From Puniceicoccaceae bacterium (GTDB lineage Bacteria > Verrucomicrobiota > Verrucomicrobiia > Opitutales > JAFGAQ01): DNA of 64,000 bases. The translations under genes were made by a program, and so were the position numbers. The stretch lies in contig JBEGIR010000050.1 in assembly GCA_040224245.1 (NCBI GenBank), positions 16,891-80,890 on the forward strand, in the 5' to 3' direction. The notes beneath the pieces are model-generated. The model had not been told where the DNA came from and made no database searches. It saw only the letters and a program-made list of their open reading frames with translations. This document shows, in pieces, positions 25,976 through 35,428 of the stretch (the stretch's first letter is position 1; the number at the start of each line of letters is the position of its first letter).

Positions 25976-27790
25976 ATGGAAAAGGGGACTCAATATCGCA
26001 ACATCGCCATCATCGCCCACGTGGATCATGGCAAAACTACGCTGGTGGATGAACTGCTCAAGCAGAGCGGCACTTTTCGCAGCAATCAGGTCGTCAACGA
26101 GCGTGTGATGGACTCCATGGATCTGGAGCGTGAAAAAGGGATCACGATCAAGGCGAAAAACACCTCGGTTCATTGGCGGGACTACGTCATCAATATTGTC
26201 GACACACCCGGACACGCGGATTTCGGTGCGGAAGTGGAGCGTGTGATGAAAATGGTGGATGGTGTGCTCATACTGGTCGACGCCTACGAGGGACCTCAGG
26301 CGCAGACTCGTTTTGTGCTGAAGAAGGCCCTTGAAAATCATCTCAAGCCCATCGTGGTGATCAATAAGATTGACCGTGAGAACAGCCAGCCCATGCAGGT
26401 GCACGACGATGTGCTGGAGCTTTTTCTGGAGCTTGAAGCGACTGAAGATCAGTTTGGTGCACCCTTTGTGTATGGAAGTGCTCGGGATGGGTATATGGTG
26501 AACGAACCGGGAGATGAGCCACATGGCATGGAACCCCTGTTTGAGGCAATTGTTAAACACGTTCCACCTCCGGAAGTGGAGCAGGGTGCCTTTCGCATGC
26601 TGGTCTCCAATATTGACTGGGATAATTTTGTGGGTCGTGTGGGTGTGGGGCGCGTGCTCAGTGGTTCTGTGAAAGTGGGGGACTCCCTCACTGTGATTTC
26701 CAAAAAGCACGGGCGTTCACGGGTCAAAGTGACCAAGGTTTTTGAGTATTCGGGGGTTTCTACCCAGGATTCGGCAAGTGGCGAGGCGGGGAACATCGTG
26801 GGCATATCAGGCTTCGGTGAATTGGATATCGGGGACACGCTCTGTGCGGATCCTGAAGCGGAAGCGCTGCCATTTGTGGAAATTGATCCACCGACCATTC
26901 AAATGGAATTTGCGGTCAACGACGGACCCTTTGCGGGTCGTGATGGGAAAAAGGTGACGTCGCGTCAAATCCGTGACCGACTGTATCGAGAGGTGCAGTC
27001 GAACATCTCGATCATTGTCGAGGATGCGCCCGAATCCGGAAAGTTTCTGGTATCCGCGCGCGGAGCGATGCAAATCGCGGTTCTGGTGGAAACCATGCGG
27101 CGCGAGGGATTTGAAGTGCTCGTTTCACGGCCAACCGTGATTCTGAAAGAGATCGACGGGGTCAAAATGGAACCTTGGGAAACGATCTGGCTCGATATTC
27201 CGCAAACGGCAACCGGACCCGTGATGCAGCAGCTCTCGGATCGCAAGGCACAGATTCTGAACATGAGTCCGCACGCACACGGGACTACGATTGAGGCCAG
27301 TATTTCGACGCGAGGCCTGATCGGGCTTGAGACCGATCTGGTGAACCTTACCAGTGGGGAGGGAGTGATGAGTCACCTGTTTGATTGCTACAAGCCCTAC
27401 CTTGGCAAATTTACAACTCGCTCGACGGGCACCCTGGTATCGATGGATCAGGGTCAGGCGACCGCATACGCTCTCGATGCACTGCAGGACAGGGGACGGT
27501 TGTTTGTAGCGCCGGGTGATGAAGTGTATGTGGGCATGGTTGTGGGAGAGAATCCTCGCCTGCACGATTTGCCGGTCAATCCGACCAAGGGCAAGCAACT
27601 GACCAATATCCGTGCGGCTGGCAACGACAAGAGTGCAATCCTTGCACCCCCTGTGCGTTTTTCGCTTGAGCGAGCGATTGAATACATTGGCTCCGACGAA
27701 TATGTGGAGGCGACTCCCAAAGTGATTCGCCTGCGCAAGCGCATTCTGGATCCCAACCTGCGCAAGCGCCTTGAGCGTCAGCAGGGTTAA
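25976..27790 (+). CDS. typA: Ribosome-associated GTPase TypA/BipA
   Basis: A 604-residue translational GTPase related to EF-G and LepA that supports ribosome assembly and growth under stress. G1 AHVDHGKTTLVDELL (14-27), G2 GITIKAKN, G3 DTPGHADFG, G4 NKIDRENS; then beta-barrel domain II, the EF-G-like domains and the TypA-specific C-terminal domain with RGRLFVAPGDEVYVGMVVGE and NIRAAGNDKSAILAPP. Start ATG 25976 places the G1 loop at the family's usual position. The next gene starts 246 bases on. Confidence 0.95.
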   Translation: MEKGTQYRNIAIIAHVDHGKTTLVDELLKQSGTFRSNQVVNERVMDSMDLEREKGITIKAKNTSVHWRDYVINIVDTPGHADFGAEVERVMKMVDGVLILVDAYEGPQAQTRFVLKKALENHLKPIVVINKIDRENSQPMQVHDDVLELFLELEATEDQFGAPFVYGSARDGYMVNEPGDEPHGMEPLFEAIVKHVPPPEVEQGAFRMLVSNIDWDNFVGRVGVGRVLSGSVKVGDSLTVISKKHGRSRVKVTKVFEYSGVSTQDSASGEAGNIVGISGFGELDIGDTLCADPEAEALPFVEIDPPTIQMEFAVNDGPFAGRDGKKVTSRQIRDRLYREVQSNISIIVEDAPESGKFLVSARGAMQIAVLVETMRREGFEVLVSRPTVILKEIDGVKMEPWETIWLDIPQTATGPVMQQLSDRKAQILNMSPHAHGTTIEASISTRGLIGLETDLVNLTSGEGVMSHLFDCYKPYLGKFTTRSTGTLVSMDQGQATAYALDALQDRGRLFVAPGDEVYVGMVVGENPRLHDLPVNPTKGKQLTNIRAAGNDKSAILAPPVRFSLERAIEYIGSDEYVEATPKVIRLRKRILDPNLRKRLERQQG

Positions 27791-28036
27791 GTCAGGATTA
27801 CGGTTCTGACCACAGGCAGGCGTGATTCTTCGTCTGCCGGAGCTGGACTCGGGGGTTTCGGGAGGGTCTGACTCTTATGTATGCGAAAGATTGGTCAAAG
27901 ATTTGTAAAAAATCTCAAAAAGATGGATCTTTTGGCCGATCTATGCATTGCTGGGAAGCACGGCTCAAATCCATTTGTTCGCTATGTTCCCCCGACACGT
28001 CTCCCCTGTCACCTCTACCGACCTTTATTTGACACC

Positions 28037-29281
28037 ATGATCCGGACTCACGCAGATGCGTATCATTTCCGGAGTCTCATGCAGCACCTTCCGGACGCCA
28101 TCTATTTCAAGGATCGCGATTCAAAATTTGTCATCTGCAACGCGGTTCAGGTGCAGATGCTGGGGGCAGCGAGCATGGAGGATGTCATTGGGAAGAGTGA
28201 TGCGGATTTTTTCGGACCTCAGCATGCGAGCAGGGCGAGGGAGGATGAGCTTCGCATCATGGAGAGTGGGCAAGCGCTGAGCAATCAAATCGAAAAAGTG
28301 GACATGCCGGATGGCACCATTGCCTGGCACTCCACCTCCAAAGCCCCTCTGGAGGATGATGATGGCAATGTGGTTGGCATTCTCGGAGTATCGCGCAACA
28401 TTACGGAGAGGAAGCGACTGCAGGATGCGCTCGAAGAGGCCAATCAGGTGATTGCGGAAACCTCCCGCAAGGCTGGCAGGTCTGAGATTGCGTCGATTGT
28501 GATTCACAATGTTGGGAACATACTGAACAGCGTGAATGTGACGGCCACGATGATTGAAGAGTTGTCCCGCCAGTATGAAAGTCTCGATCTCGACCGACTG
28601 GCCAGCTCGATTCGCGCGCAGCTGGAAAGCCCGGATGGAGATGCACGGGGCTATCTTGGCAAAGTCGCTACTTACATTGAAGCGGCGGGAGAACGGTATC
28701 GTCAGAGCTGTGAGGACTTTGAGCAGGAGATTGCCCGCTTGCAACAGGATGTTTCGAATATTCAGCGCATCATCATGCTGCAACAGGACATGGTGAGTTT
28801 TTGGAAGCGGGTTCAGCACCGCAGTGTTCGCAGTGTTGTTTCAGATGCACTCGAAATCAATCGCATCGCGCTGCAGCGCCACGGTGTGGTGGTGGAAGCG
28901 GATCTGGAGGAGACGGAGGAATGGCAGATTCCCGAATTTCAAACGCTTCAGATTTTGCTCAACTTTCTGAGCAATGGAAAATATGCCTTTGATGCTTCCG
29001 GCATTTTGGATCCTTTCATTCGAATTCGTTCATGGGTGGGCGCTGAACACCTGCACCTGAGTGTGCAGGACAACGGACCGGGTGTGGACCCTGCCATCAT
29101 GGACAGGATTTTTGAGTTGGGGTTCACTACCCGTGAAGGTGGCCATGGCATCGGATTGCACAGCTGTCAGATGGCTGCGAAGGAAGTGGACGGATTTATC
29201 GAGGCGAAGAGCGAAGGGATGGGCAAGGGGGCGGAGTTTGTCTTTTCGCTACCACTGACCCGTTGCAAACGTGATGAGTGA
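28037..29281 (+). CDS. PAS-domain sensor histidine kinase
   Basis: A 414-residue soluble kinase. PAS domain about 9-125 (FRSLMQHLPDAIYFKDRDSKF, DADFFGPQHASRAREDE, WHSTSKAPLEDDDGNVVGILGVSRNITERK), a coiled-coil, then a dimerisation segment with the probable phosphoacceptor H157 in IASIVIHNVGNILNSVN, the variant H-box of the HNVGN-type kinases, and an HATPase domain (about 270-410) with NFLSNGKYAF (N box), DNGPGVDP (G1) and GGHGIGLH (G2). No membrane segment, so the signal is cytoplasmic. The open frame extends to 27881; the ATG at 28037 precedes the PAS domain closely and is preferred, not proven. Its last 8 bases overlap the hybrid kinase gene. Confidence 0.85.
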   Translation: MIRTHADAYHFRSLMQHLPDAIYFKDRDSKFVICNAVQVQMLGAASMEDVIGKSDADFFGPQHASRAREDELRIMESGQALSNQIEKVDMPDGTIAWHSTSKAPLEDDDGNVVGILGVSRNITERKRLQDALEEANQVIAETSRKAGRSEIASIVIHNVGNILNSVNVTATMIEELSRQYESLDLDRLASSIRAQLESPDGDARGYLGKVATYIEAAGERYRQSCEDFEQEIARLQQDVSNIQRIIMLQQDMVSFWKRVQHRSVRSVVSDALEINRIALQRHGVVVEADLEETEEWQIPEFQTLQILLNFLSNGKYAFDASGILDPFIRIRSWVGAEHLHLSVQDNGPGVDPAIMDRIFELGFTTREGGHGIGLHSCQMAAKEVDGFIEAKSEGMGKGAEFVFSLPLTRCKRDE

Positions 29282-30968
29282 GCCGATCTTCAGGTTGTTA
29301 GTGGTGGACGACAATCCCCGGATTCACGATGACTTTCGGAAGATTTTTCGGAGTACGAAGGATACGGACGGATTTGATGCGTTGAAGCAGGAGCTTTTTG
29401 GCAGCCCTGCCCGGGTGTGCAAGGGTCATTCCTATGAGTTGGACTACCACTTGTCCGGCCAGGTTGCGCTGGATGCGGTCAAATGTGCCAATGAAGCAAA
29501 TCGGCCCTATTCGGTTGCGTTTATCGACATGCGCATGCCGGGATGGGATGGAATCGAGACAACGCTTCGGCTGTGGGAACTCGATCCCGATATCCAGATC
29601 GTGATCTGCACGGCTTACATGGATCACAGCTGGGAGAGCATCGTACAACAGTTGGGTGAGGAACGCTCCTTCCTGATCCTGAAAAAACCCTTTGAGGTGA
29701 TCGAGGTGAAGCAGCTTGCCCAAATGCTGAGTTCAAAGTGGATGGCGATGCGAACCGAGCGGGAAACGATGGCGGATCTCGGGGCTGCTCTGCGTGCGAA
29801 GGATATTTTCATGGCGAGGGTCAGCCATGAACTGCGAACTCCGTTGCATGGCATCATCGGGGTCATTGACCTGATGAAGGAAACCCGGCTTGATGCGCAG
29901 CAACTTGAGTTTCTTCAGACCCTGAACAGTTGCGGGGAAAACCTGGACCGCATCATCGATGATATTCTCGACTATTCCGCGCTTGAAGATGGGCGCTTTC
30001 AGTTGCAGGTGCAATCGTTTGATCTCGCCGAGTTCATCGGAAGCATACGCAAACAGTTCCGCTTTGAAACGGTTTCACGCGGCATTGAGCTGCTCGTCAA
30101 TCTCGATCCCAATCTTCCCCAGTGGGTCAAGGGGGATACAACCCGACTGCATCAGATTGTCGGCAATCTGCTGCGCAATGCATTCAAGTTTACCGAAGAA
30201 GGGGAGGTGACGCTTTCGGTCCAGGTGGGCAAGCTCGAATCCGACCGCATCCGCATCGAGGTGGAGGTGTGTGACACCGGGGTTGGCATTCCCGAACCCT
30301 ACATGCGCAATTTATTTGTGCCATTCAGTCAGGCGGAGAATGTGAACCGTCGGCGTTTTGGTGGAAATGGACTGGGACTGGCAATCTGTAAGGCCATCAT
30401 CGAGTCCATGGACGGCAGCATCGAGGTGAGTAGCGAAGTGGGGCTTGGAACGTCCGTGCGCTTTGAACTTTGCCTGGGACTTTGCACCGACCAGGAGTGC
30501 GCAACCTTGGGCAGCCGAAATGATACAGATGTTGTTCATCCTGCGGCACGTGGACTCAAGATTCTCGCTGTCGATGATTCCAGGACGAACCGCAAGGTCA
30601 TTCAGAACCAGCTCTTCTGGCTGGGACACCGCTGCCAGGCTGTTGGTGGCTGTGAGGAGGCTCTTGAATGCCTTGCCGCGCACAGTTTTGATTTCATTTT
30701 CATGGATTGCCAAATGCCAGGCGTTGATGGATTTGAGACCACGGAACGCATACGCTCAAGTCTTCCGCAGTATCGGGATGTTCCCATTGTTGCCCTGACT
30801 GCCAATATTGATCGTTCCACCCAGGAACGCTGCGAACGTGTGGGCATGAACGGGTTTGTCTCCAAACCGGCCCGTCGGGCGGATCTTCAGCGAAAAATTG
30901 ATGAATTGATGCATCTCGTCGGAGTACCTGGCAGTGATGTTACCCCGGGGGCCTCTGTGCAAGGTTGA
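29274..30968 (+). CDS. Hybrid histidine kinase with REC domains at both ends
   Basis: A 564-residue protein ordered REC - coiled-coil - HisKA - HATPase - REC. First receiver: VVDDNPRIHDD (11-20), phosphoacceptor D85 in FIDMRMPGWDG, T113 and K138. Kinase: H185 in RVSHELRTPLHGIIG; HATPase NLLRNAFKFTEEG, DTGVGIPEP, GGNGLGLAI. Second receiver (about 425-550): AVDDSRTNRK, FMDCQMPGVDGFE, VALTAN, VSKPARR. There is no DNA-binding or output domain and no membrane segment. Start ATG 29274 overlaps the preceding kinase's stop (ATG within GTGATGAGTGA), showing translational coupling, so the pair probably forms a phosphorelay with a distant output. The N-terminal REC may be the target of the upstream PAS kinase. 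Confidence 0.9.
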   Translation: MSEPIFRLLVVDDNPRIHDDFRKIFRSTKDTDGFDALKQELFGSPARVCKGHSYELDYHLSGQVALDAVKCANEANRPYSVAFIDMRMPGWDGIETTLRLWELDPDIQIVICTAYMDHSWESIVQQLGEERSFLILKKPFEVIEVKQLAQMLSSKWMAMRTERETMADLGAALRAKDIFMARVSHELRTPLHGIIGVIDLMKETRLDAQQLEFLQTLNSCGENLDRIIDDILDYSALEDGRFQLQVQSFDLAEFIGSIRKQFRFETVSRGIELLVNLDPNLPQWVKGDTTRLHQIVGNLLRNAFKFTEEGEVTLSVQVGKLESDRIRIEVEVCDTGVGIPEPYMRNLFVPFSQAENVNRRRFGGNGLGLAICKAIIESMDGSIEVSSEVGLGTSVRFELCLGLCTDQECATLGSRNDTDVVHPAARGLKILAVDDSRTNRKVIQNQLFWLGHRCQAVGGCEEALECLAAHSFDFIFMDCQMPGVDGFETTERIRSSLPQYRDVPIVALTANIDRSTQERCERVGMNGFVSKPARRADLQRKIDELMHLVGVPGSDVTPGASVQG

Positions 30969-31358
30969 TGCATGAAGCCGGCTGTGAGTTTGGCACGTTC
31001 CACCTGGCTAGGGCATGGTGTACGCACATGCTTTTGCTTGTGAATGCATGAAGCTCCGGCACCGAAAGCGGTATCGGTTAGGCTGATTTTTTTGGCTTTG
31101 TGGATTCAAAAAGCTGAATCGATTTCCTGTTGATTTTGAGTGGGTTATATTGATTTTGTATCGGGTTTTCTACTATTTAGATTGTATGGGATTAAGAATT
31201 TTAATACAGCTTTGCCGCCCTGTTTCCGAAGCCTTGACATGCGTGTCGTTTCGTTGGAGTGTGAGGCTCCGTTCCGGTTCGGCTCCTGTCTCCTCGGATG
31301 ACACTGCTTGGGTCTGAGGAATGGTTTTTCTTCTGTTAATCAGTAAGTACTTTATCGA
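30969..31358 (+). other. 390-base leader region of the ACIII-oxidase operon
   Basis: No reading frame is supported. The region is clearly AT-richer than its surroundings between about 31080 and 31210, and a TTGACA hexamer (31234-31239) could be a -35 element, though no convincing -10 follows at 17 bases. It presumably carries the promoter of the large respiratory operon that starts at 31359. Confidence 0.4.
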
Positions 31359-32009
31359 ATGAGTAATATTTTCCCTGAAGTTGCGAACAGGGTCCCCAAG
31401 TGGATCCTGTTTGGTCTGACGTTGAAGGTGCTCGCGATCATCGCGGGGCTTTATTATTACTTCACCCCGAGCTACTCTCGGGCAGGGTATCAACCGGTAC
31501 AGCCGGTGCCATTCGATCATGCTTTGCATGTCAATCAGGTAGGATTGGACTGTCGCTACTGTCACACGTTTGTGGATCGCTCGGAACATTCGACTATTCC
31601 AGCATCCAATACCTGTATGACCTGCCACTCCGTCATTAAGGCGGATTCTGAGCTTCTGGCGCCCGTGCGTGAGAGTTATCAAACTGGCGAACCCGTGCAG
31701 TGGGTGAAGATTCACAACACTCCCGACTATGTCTATTTTAACCACTCTGTGCACGTGAATCGGGGTATCAGCTGCGTAGAGTGCCACGGTCAGGTGGACG
31801 AGATGGAGGAAGTTTTTCACGCGAAGTCCTTGACGATGGCTTTCTGTCTGGAGTGCCATCGCAATCCTGAAGATTACATCCGTCCGGTGGACAAGGTCTA
31901 CGATTTGAAGTGGCAGCCAACTGATCCCGACTGGGAAACCACAGCCCAGGAGTTTGTGCACGACTGGAGGGTCATGCCGCCCGAGAGCTGCTCAGGTTGT
32001 CATCGCTAA
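31359..32009 (+). CDS. actA: Alternative complex III pentahaem cytochrome subunit ActA
   Basis: A 216-residue membrane-anchored multihaem cytochrome c. A single N-terminal helix (KWILFGLTLKVLAIIAGLYYY) anchors it and five CxxCH haem sites follow at 65-69, 86-90, 139-143, 163-167 and 211-215; histidines such as those in FDHALHVNQ and FNHSVHVN are probable second ligands. Length, haem number and position as first gene match ActA of alternative complex III (ACIII), which passes electrons from the quinol-oxidising core to cytochrome c. actB begins 24 bases on. Confidence 0.93.
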   Translation: MSNIFPEVANRVPKWILFGLTLKVLAIIAGLYYYFTPSYSRAGYQPVQPVPFDHALHVNQVGLDCRYCHTFVDRSEHSTIPASNTCMTCHSVIKADSELLAPVRESYQTGEPVQWVKIHNTPDYVYFNHSVHVNRGISCVECHGQVDEMEEVFHAKSLTMAFCLECHRNPEDYIRPVDKVYDLKWQPTDPDWETTAQEFVHDWRVMPPESCSGCHR

Positions 32010-32033
32010 TTTATCTAAAGGAAGTCTCAACAC

Positions 32034-35000
32034 ATGAATCAACAATCGGGACCTGAATATTGGAAGAGCTTGGACGAAAAGGTGGATTCACCGGAGTTCA
32101 AGGAATGGCTTCACCGGGAGTTTCCGGAAGGAGCCTCTGAACTCAACGGTGTGAACCGCCGTAACTTCCTGAAAGTCATGGCAGCTTCGCTGAGTCTTGC
32201 GGGTGTGGGAATGGCCGGATGTCGCCAACCACGTCGCCACGTGCTGCCGTATGCAAAGCAACCGGAGAACGTGATCCAGGGGGTTCCCAATTTTTTCAGC
32301 TCTTCGATGCCCATGCCTTGGGGCAACATTCCGGTGATTGTCGAAAGCCACCAGGGACGCCCGACCAAGGTGGAGGGCAATCCCAGCTTCACGCGCTACC
32401 GGGGAGCAACAGATGCTTTCACGCAGGCCAGTGTGCTCGATCTTTATGATCCAGATCGCCTCAAACGCTGCCAGCGCGGATCCAACCGCATGTCACGTCC
32501 GGAGGTGTTGGATTTCCTCAAGAACAAGAGTGACGCAATCGTGGCTGCTGGTGGCAAAGGCGTTGCCATTCTTGCAGAACCCTCTTCATCACCGGCCCGT
32601 GCCCAGCTTGTTGCAGAGCTTCAGGCAAAGGCACCTGAACTGCTTTGGGCTGAGTATGAAGCCGTTCCCACACAGGGTTTGGAAGCCGCATCGCAGCGCT
32701 ATCTGAGCAAGCGCATGCGAGCAGTGCACCACCTGGATCGTGCAAAGCGGGTTCTGTCACTGGATGCGGATTTTATGGGTCTGGAACCCGACGCGATTGG
32801 TTTGAATCGCAGTTATGCCAAAGCGCGCAAGGTGCGCAGTGCAAAAGAAGCCGCGAAGATGAATCGCCTCTACTGTGTGGAGTCCAACCTGACGCTTACC
32901 GGGGCTGCCGCGGATCACCGTCTGCGACTTTCGAGTTCCCAGATTGATGTGCTCACGGCGCAGATCGCATCCATGCTTCTTGAAAAAGCGGGCTTGAATG
33001 AAGCGGCTCGACGCCTGGCTTCGATCAGCTCCAGCGTGCGGGAATATCAGGATTGGGCACTCGCTTGTGCCGAAGATCTCTGGCAACATAAGGGCGAAGC
33101 TGTGGTCATGGTGGGGTCCCACCTCTCGGCTACCTCGCAGTTGCTTAGCGTGCTCATCAATGAAGTGCTGGGCGCGGTGGATGCGACGGTTCAGTATCTG
33201 GACGTTACCTTGCCCTATGAGAGCAAAGGCCTTCGCGAGCTGACAGATGCACTGAAGGCTGGCTCCATCAAAACGCTGGTTCTGATGGGTGGAAATCCTG
33301 TCTTTGACGCTCCGGCGGATCTGGATTTTGACCTGTTTGCGAAAACCATCGACGAGGTGATTCGATTCGCGGGTTATGCTGATGAAACCAGTGCCATCGC
33401 TTCAGTGCAGATTGCGGCTTCGCACTATCTGGAATCATGGGGGGATGGACGCACCTACGACGGACAGTATGTTCCGGTGCAGCCGCTGATCGAGCCGCTC
33501 TATGAAACCTTCTCGGAATTGGAGTTCCTGGCACGACTTTCAGGTGCGTCCACGACAGATGCATTTGCGCTGGTGAAGCAATCTGCGAGCCGACAGGATT
33601 CCTCTCTGTCCAAAGATACCGCATTCAGCGCATTCCTGGCCGAGGGCATTTTGCCGGACTCGGGTTATGAGGCTGCAACGCTTGATACTTCGGGTGTCAT
33701 CGACGCATTGACTGACGAAATCAGTGCCATGGCGCAATTGAGCAAGCCATCTGCGGATGCGCTTGAGCTGAGGCTGGTTCCCAGCTATCACAGCTATGAT
33801 GGTCGTTTTGCCAACAACGGCTGGCTGATGGAGTGCCCGGAGCCGCTGACCAAGCTGACGTGGGACAATGCGATTCTGATCAGCCCCAAGTTTGCCAAGG
33901 AACTGGAAGCTTCCACGGATCTCAAGATTTTTGCGACTCCGAGTTTTCTGAACAAGCAGGGCGTGCTGCAGCGTGAGAGTGCTATTTTTGTGAAGGGCAA
34001 AGAGTCGGCACCGATGGCAAAACTCGTGCTAGGAGATGTCACTCTTGAGGCGCCTGTGCACGTACAGCCGGGGTTGGCCGATTATACGGTGGTGCTGAGC
34101 AAGGGATTTGGACGTTCGGTTGGCCGCATTGCGACGGGGACCGGATTTGATGCTTATCCGCTGACGACGCTGGATCATCCCAACTATCGTACCGGTGCCA
34201 CACTGACGCTGACAGGGGATACATACCAGCTTGCCAATACCCAGCAACACTGGGCCATTGAAGGTCGAGCCATCGTGAGAGAAAACACGGCTGCCGACTA
34301 CATCAAGGATCCGGAATTTGTGAGCAAGATGGGTGTGGAATCCCATTCACCCAAAATTTATGGAGCGCACGACAAGCAGTCACCGGAATGGAAGGCGGTC
34401 AATACACCACGTGGCGGTGGCATGTATGATCCACCCGATTTTACGGTCAAGGACCGCTTCCATCCAACCGACCCGGAAGCCGTCTGGAATCCACAACAAT
34501 GGGGCATGACCATCGATTTGAACACCTGCACCGGGTGCAATGCCTGTGTCGTGGCGTGTCAGAGCGAAAACAACATCCCCATCGTGGGTAAGGATCAGGT
34601 ATTGCGGGGCCGCGAGATGCACTGGATTCGTCTGGATCGTTATTTTTCGTCCTATGCGAATGACAAGACGGACATCCCGGATGACGTACAGGTGACCTTT
34701 CAGGGCATGGCCTGCACACACTGTGAGCTTGCCCCCTGCGAAACCGTCTGCCCGGTGAATGCAACGGTGCACGATGAGCAGGGACTCAACGTGATGGCCT
34801 ACAATCGCTGTGTGGGGACTCGCTATTGTGCGAACAACTGCCCCTACAAGGTGCGCCGCTTCAACTTTTTTGATTGGCACAAACGGGAGATCGGCAAGTT
34901 CTATCAGGGACCTCTCGGACCCGTGGACGAACCCGAAGTACAGAACCTCGGCCGCAATCCTGATGTCACGGTGCGCATGCGCGGAGTCATGGAGAAGTGT

Positions 35001-35393
35001 ACCTACTGCGTGCAGCGCATTGAAGGTGCGAAAATCCGTCAGAAATCGATCGCGAGGGATTCGGACAATGTCAAGGTTCCCGATGGCACCATCCAGACAG
35101 CCTGTCAGCAGGTCTGCCCGACCCAGGCCATTGAATTTGGTGATATCACAGACCCGGAATCGGCGGTCTATCAGGCAAAACAGTCGGACCTCAATTACAG
35201 TGTGCTCGGCTATCTGAACATCCGACCCCGCACGACCTATTTGGCGAAGCTGCGCAATCCGAATCCGGAGATGCCGGAGAAATACCGTTATGCATCGCCC
35301 TTTACCCGGAAGGAATACAAGTCGAAGTCGCACGGCGGAGACTCCCATGCCGCCCATGGTGCAGAGGTCCATGAGGCACATTCGGGCCATTAA
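32034..35393 (+). CDS. actB: Alternative complex III iron-sulfur subunit ActB (fused form)
   Basis: A 1119-residue periplasmic subunit. The Tat signal contains NRRNFLKVMA (RR at 42-43). Residues about 60-780 are a molybdopterin-oxidoreductase-like domain, expected to lack cofactor in ACIII; the C-terminal part (about 825-1030) is a ferredoxin-like domain with four cysteine groups: CTGCNACVVAC (from 832), CTHCELAPCETVC, CVGTRYCANNCPYK and CTYCVQRI with ACQQVCP, giving three [4Fe-4S] and one [3Fe-4S] sites by analogy. The two parts, separate in some phyla, are fused here. The histidine-rich C-terminal tail (HGGDSHAAHGAEVHEAHSGH) is a local feature. Lies between actA and actC with short gaps. 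Confidence 0.93.
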   Translation: MNQQSGPEYWKSLDEKVDSPEFKEWLHREFPEGASELNGVNRRNFLKVMAASLSLAGVGMAGCRQPRRHVLPYAKQPENVIQGVPNFFSSSMPMPWGNIPVIVESHQGRPTKVEGNPSFTRYRGATDAFTQASVLDLYDPDRLKRCQRGSNRMSRPEVLDFLKNKSDAIVAAGGKGVAILAEPSSSPARAQLVAELQAKAPELLWAEYEAVPTQGLEAASQRYLSKRMRAVHHLDRAKRVLSLDADFMGLEPDAIGLNRSYAKARKVRSAKEAAKMNRLYCVESNLTLTGAAADHRLRLSSSQIDVLTAQIASMLLEKAGLNEAARRLASISSSVREYQDWALACAEDLWQHKGEAVVMVGSHLSATSQLLSVLINEVLGAVDATVQYLDVTLPYESKGLRELTDALKAGSIKTLVLMGGNPVFDAPADLDFDLFAKTIDEVIRFAGYADETSAIASVQIAASHYLESWGDGRTYDGQYVPVQPLIEPLYETFSELEFLARLSGASTTDAFALVKQSASRQDSSLSKDTAFSAFLAEGILPDSGYEAATLDTSGVIDALTDEISAMAQLSKPSADALELRLVPSYHSYDGRFANNGWLMECPEPLTKLTWDNAILISPKFAKELEASTDLKIFATPSFLNKQGVLQRESAIFVKGKESAPMAKLVLGDVTLEAPVHVQPGLADYTVVLSKGFGRSVGRIATGTGFDAYPLTTLDHPNYRTGATLTLTGDTYQLANTQQHWAIEGRAIVRENTAADYIKDPEFVSKMGVESHSPKIYGAHDKQSPEWKAVNTPRGGGMYDPPDFTVKDRFHPTDPEAVWNPQQWGMTIDLNTCTGCNACVVACQSENNIPIVGKDQVLRGREMHWIRLDRYFSSYANDKTDIPDDVQVTFQGMACTHCELAPCETVCPVNATVHDEQGLNVMAYNRCVGTRYCANNCPYKVRRFNFFDWHKREIGKFYQGPLGPVDEPEVQNLGRNPDVTVRMRGVMEKCTYCVQRIEGAKIRQKSIARDSDNVKVPDGTIQTACQQVCPTQAIEFGDITDPESAVYQAKQSDLNYSVLGYLNIRPRTTYLAKLRNPNPEMPEKYRYASPFTRKEYKSKSHGGDSHAAHGAEVHEAHSGH

Positions 35394-35428
35394 TGGCAAG
35401 CAGAGCATAGACACAAGAGGATTTGATT

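Noticed and set aside
27814..27836. Terminator after typA (GGCAGGCG/CGTCTGCC hairpin)
   Set aside because: The 8-bp stem is imperfect and there is no T-run after it, so I would not call it a terminator.
34380..35414. 344-residue minus-strand open frame
   Set aside because: Entirely antisense to the ferredoxin part of actB; a by-product of codon bias.
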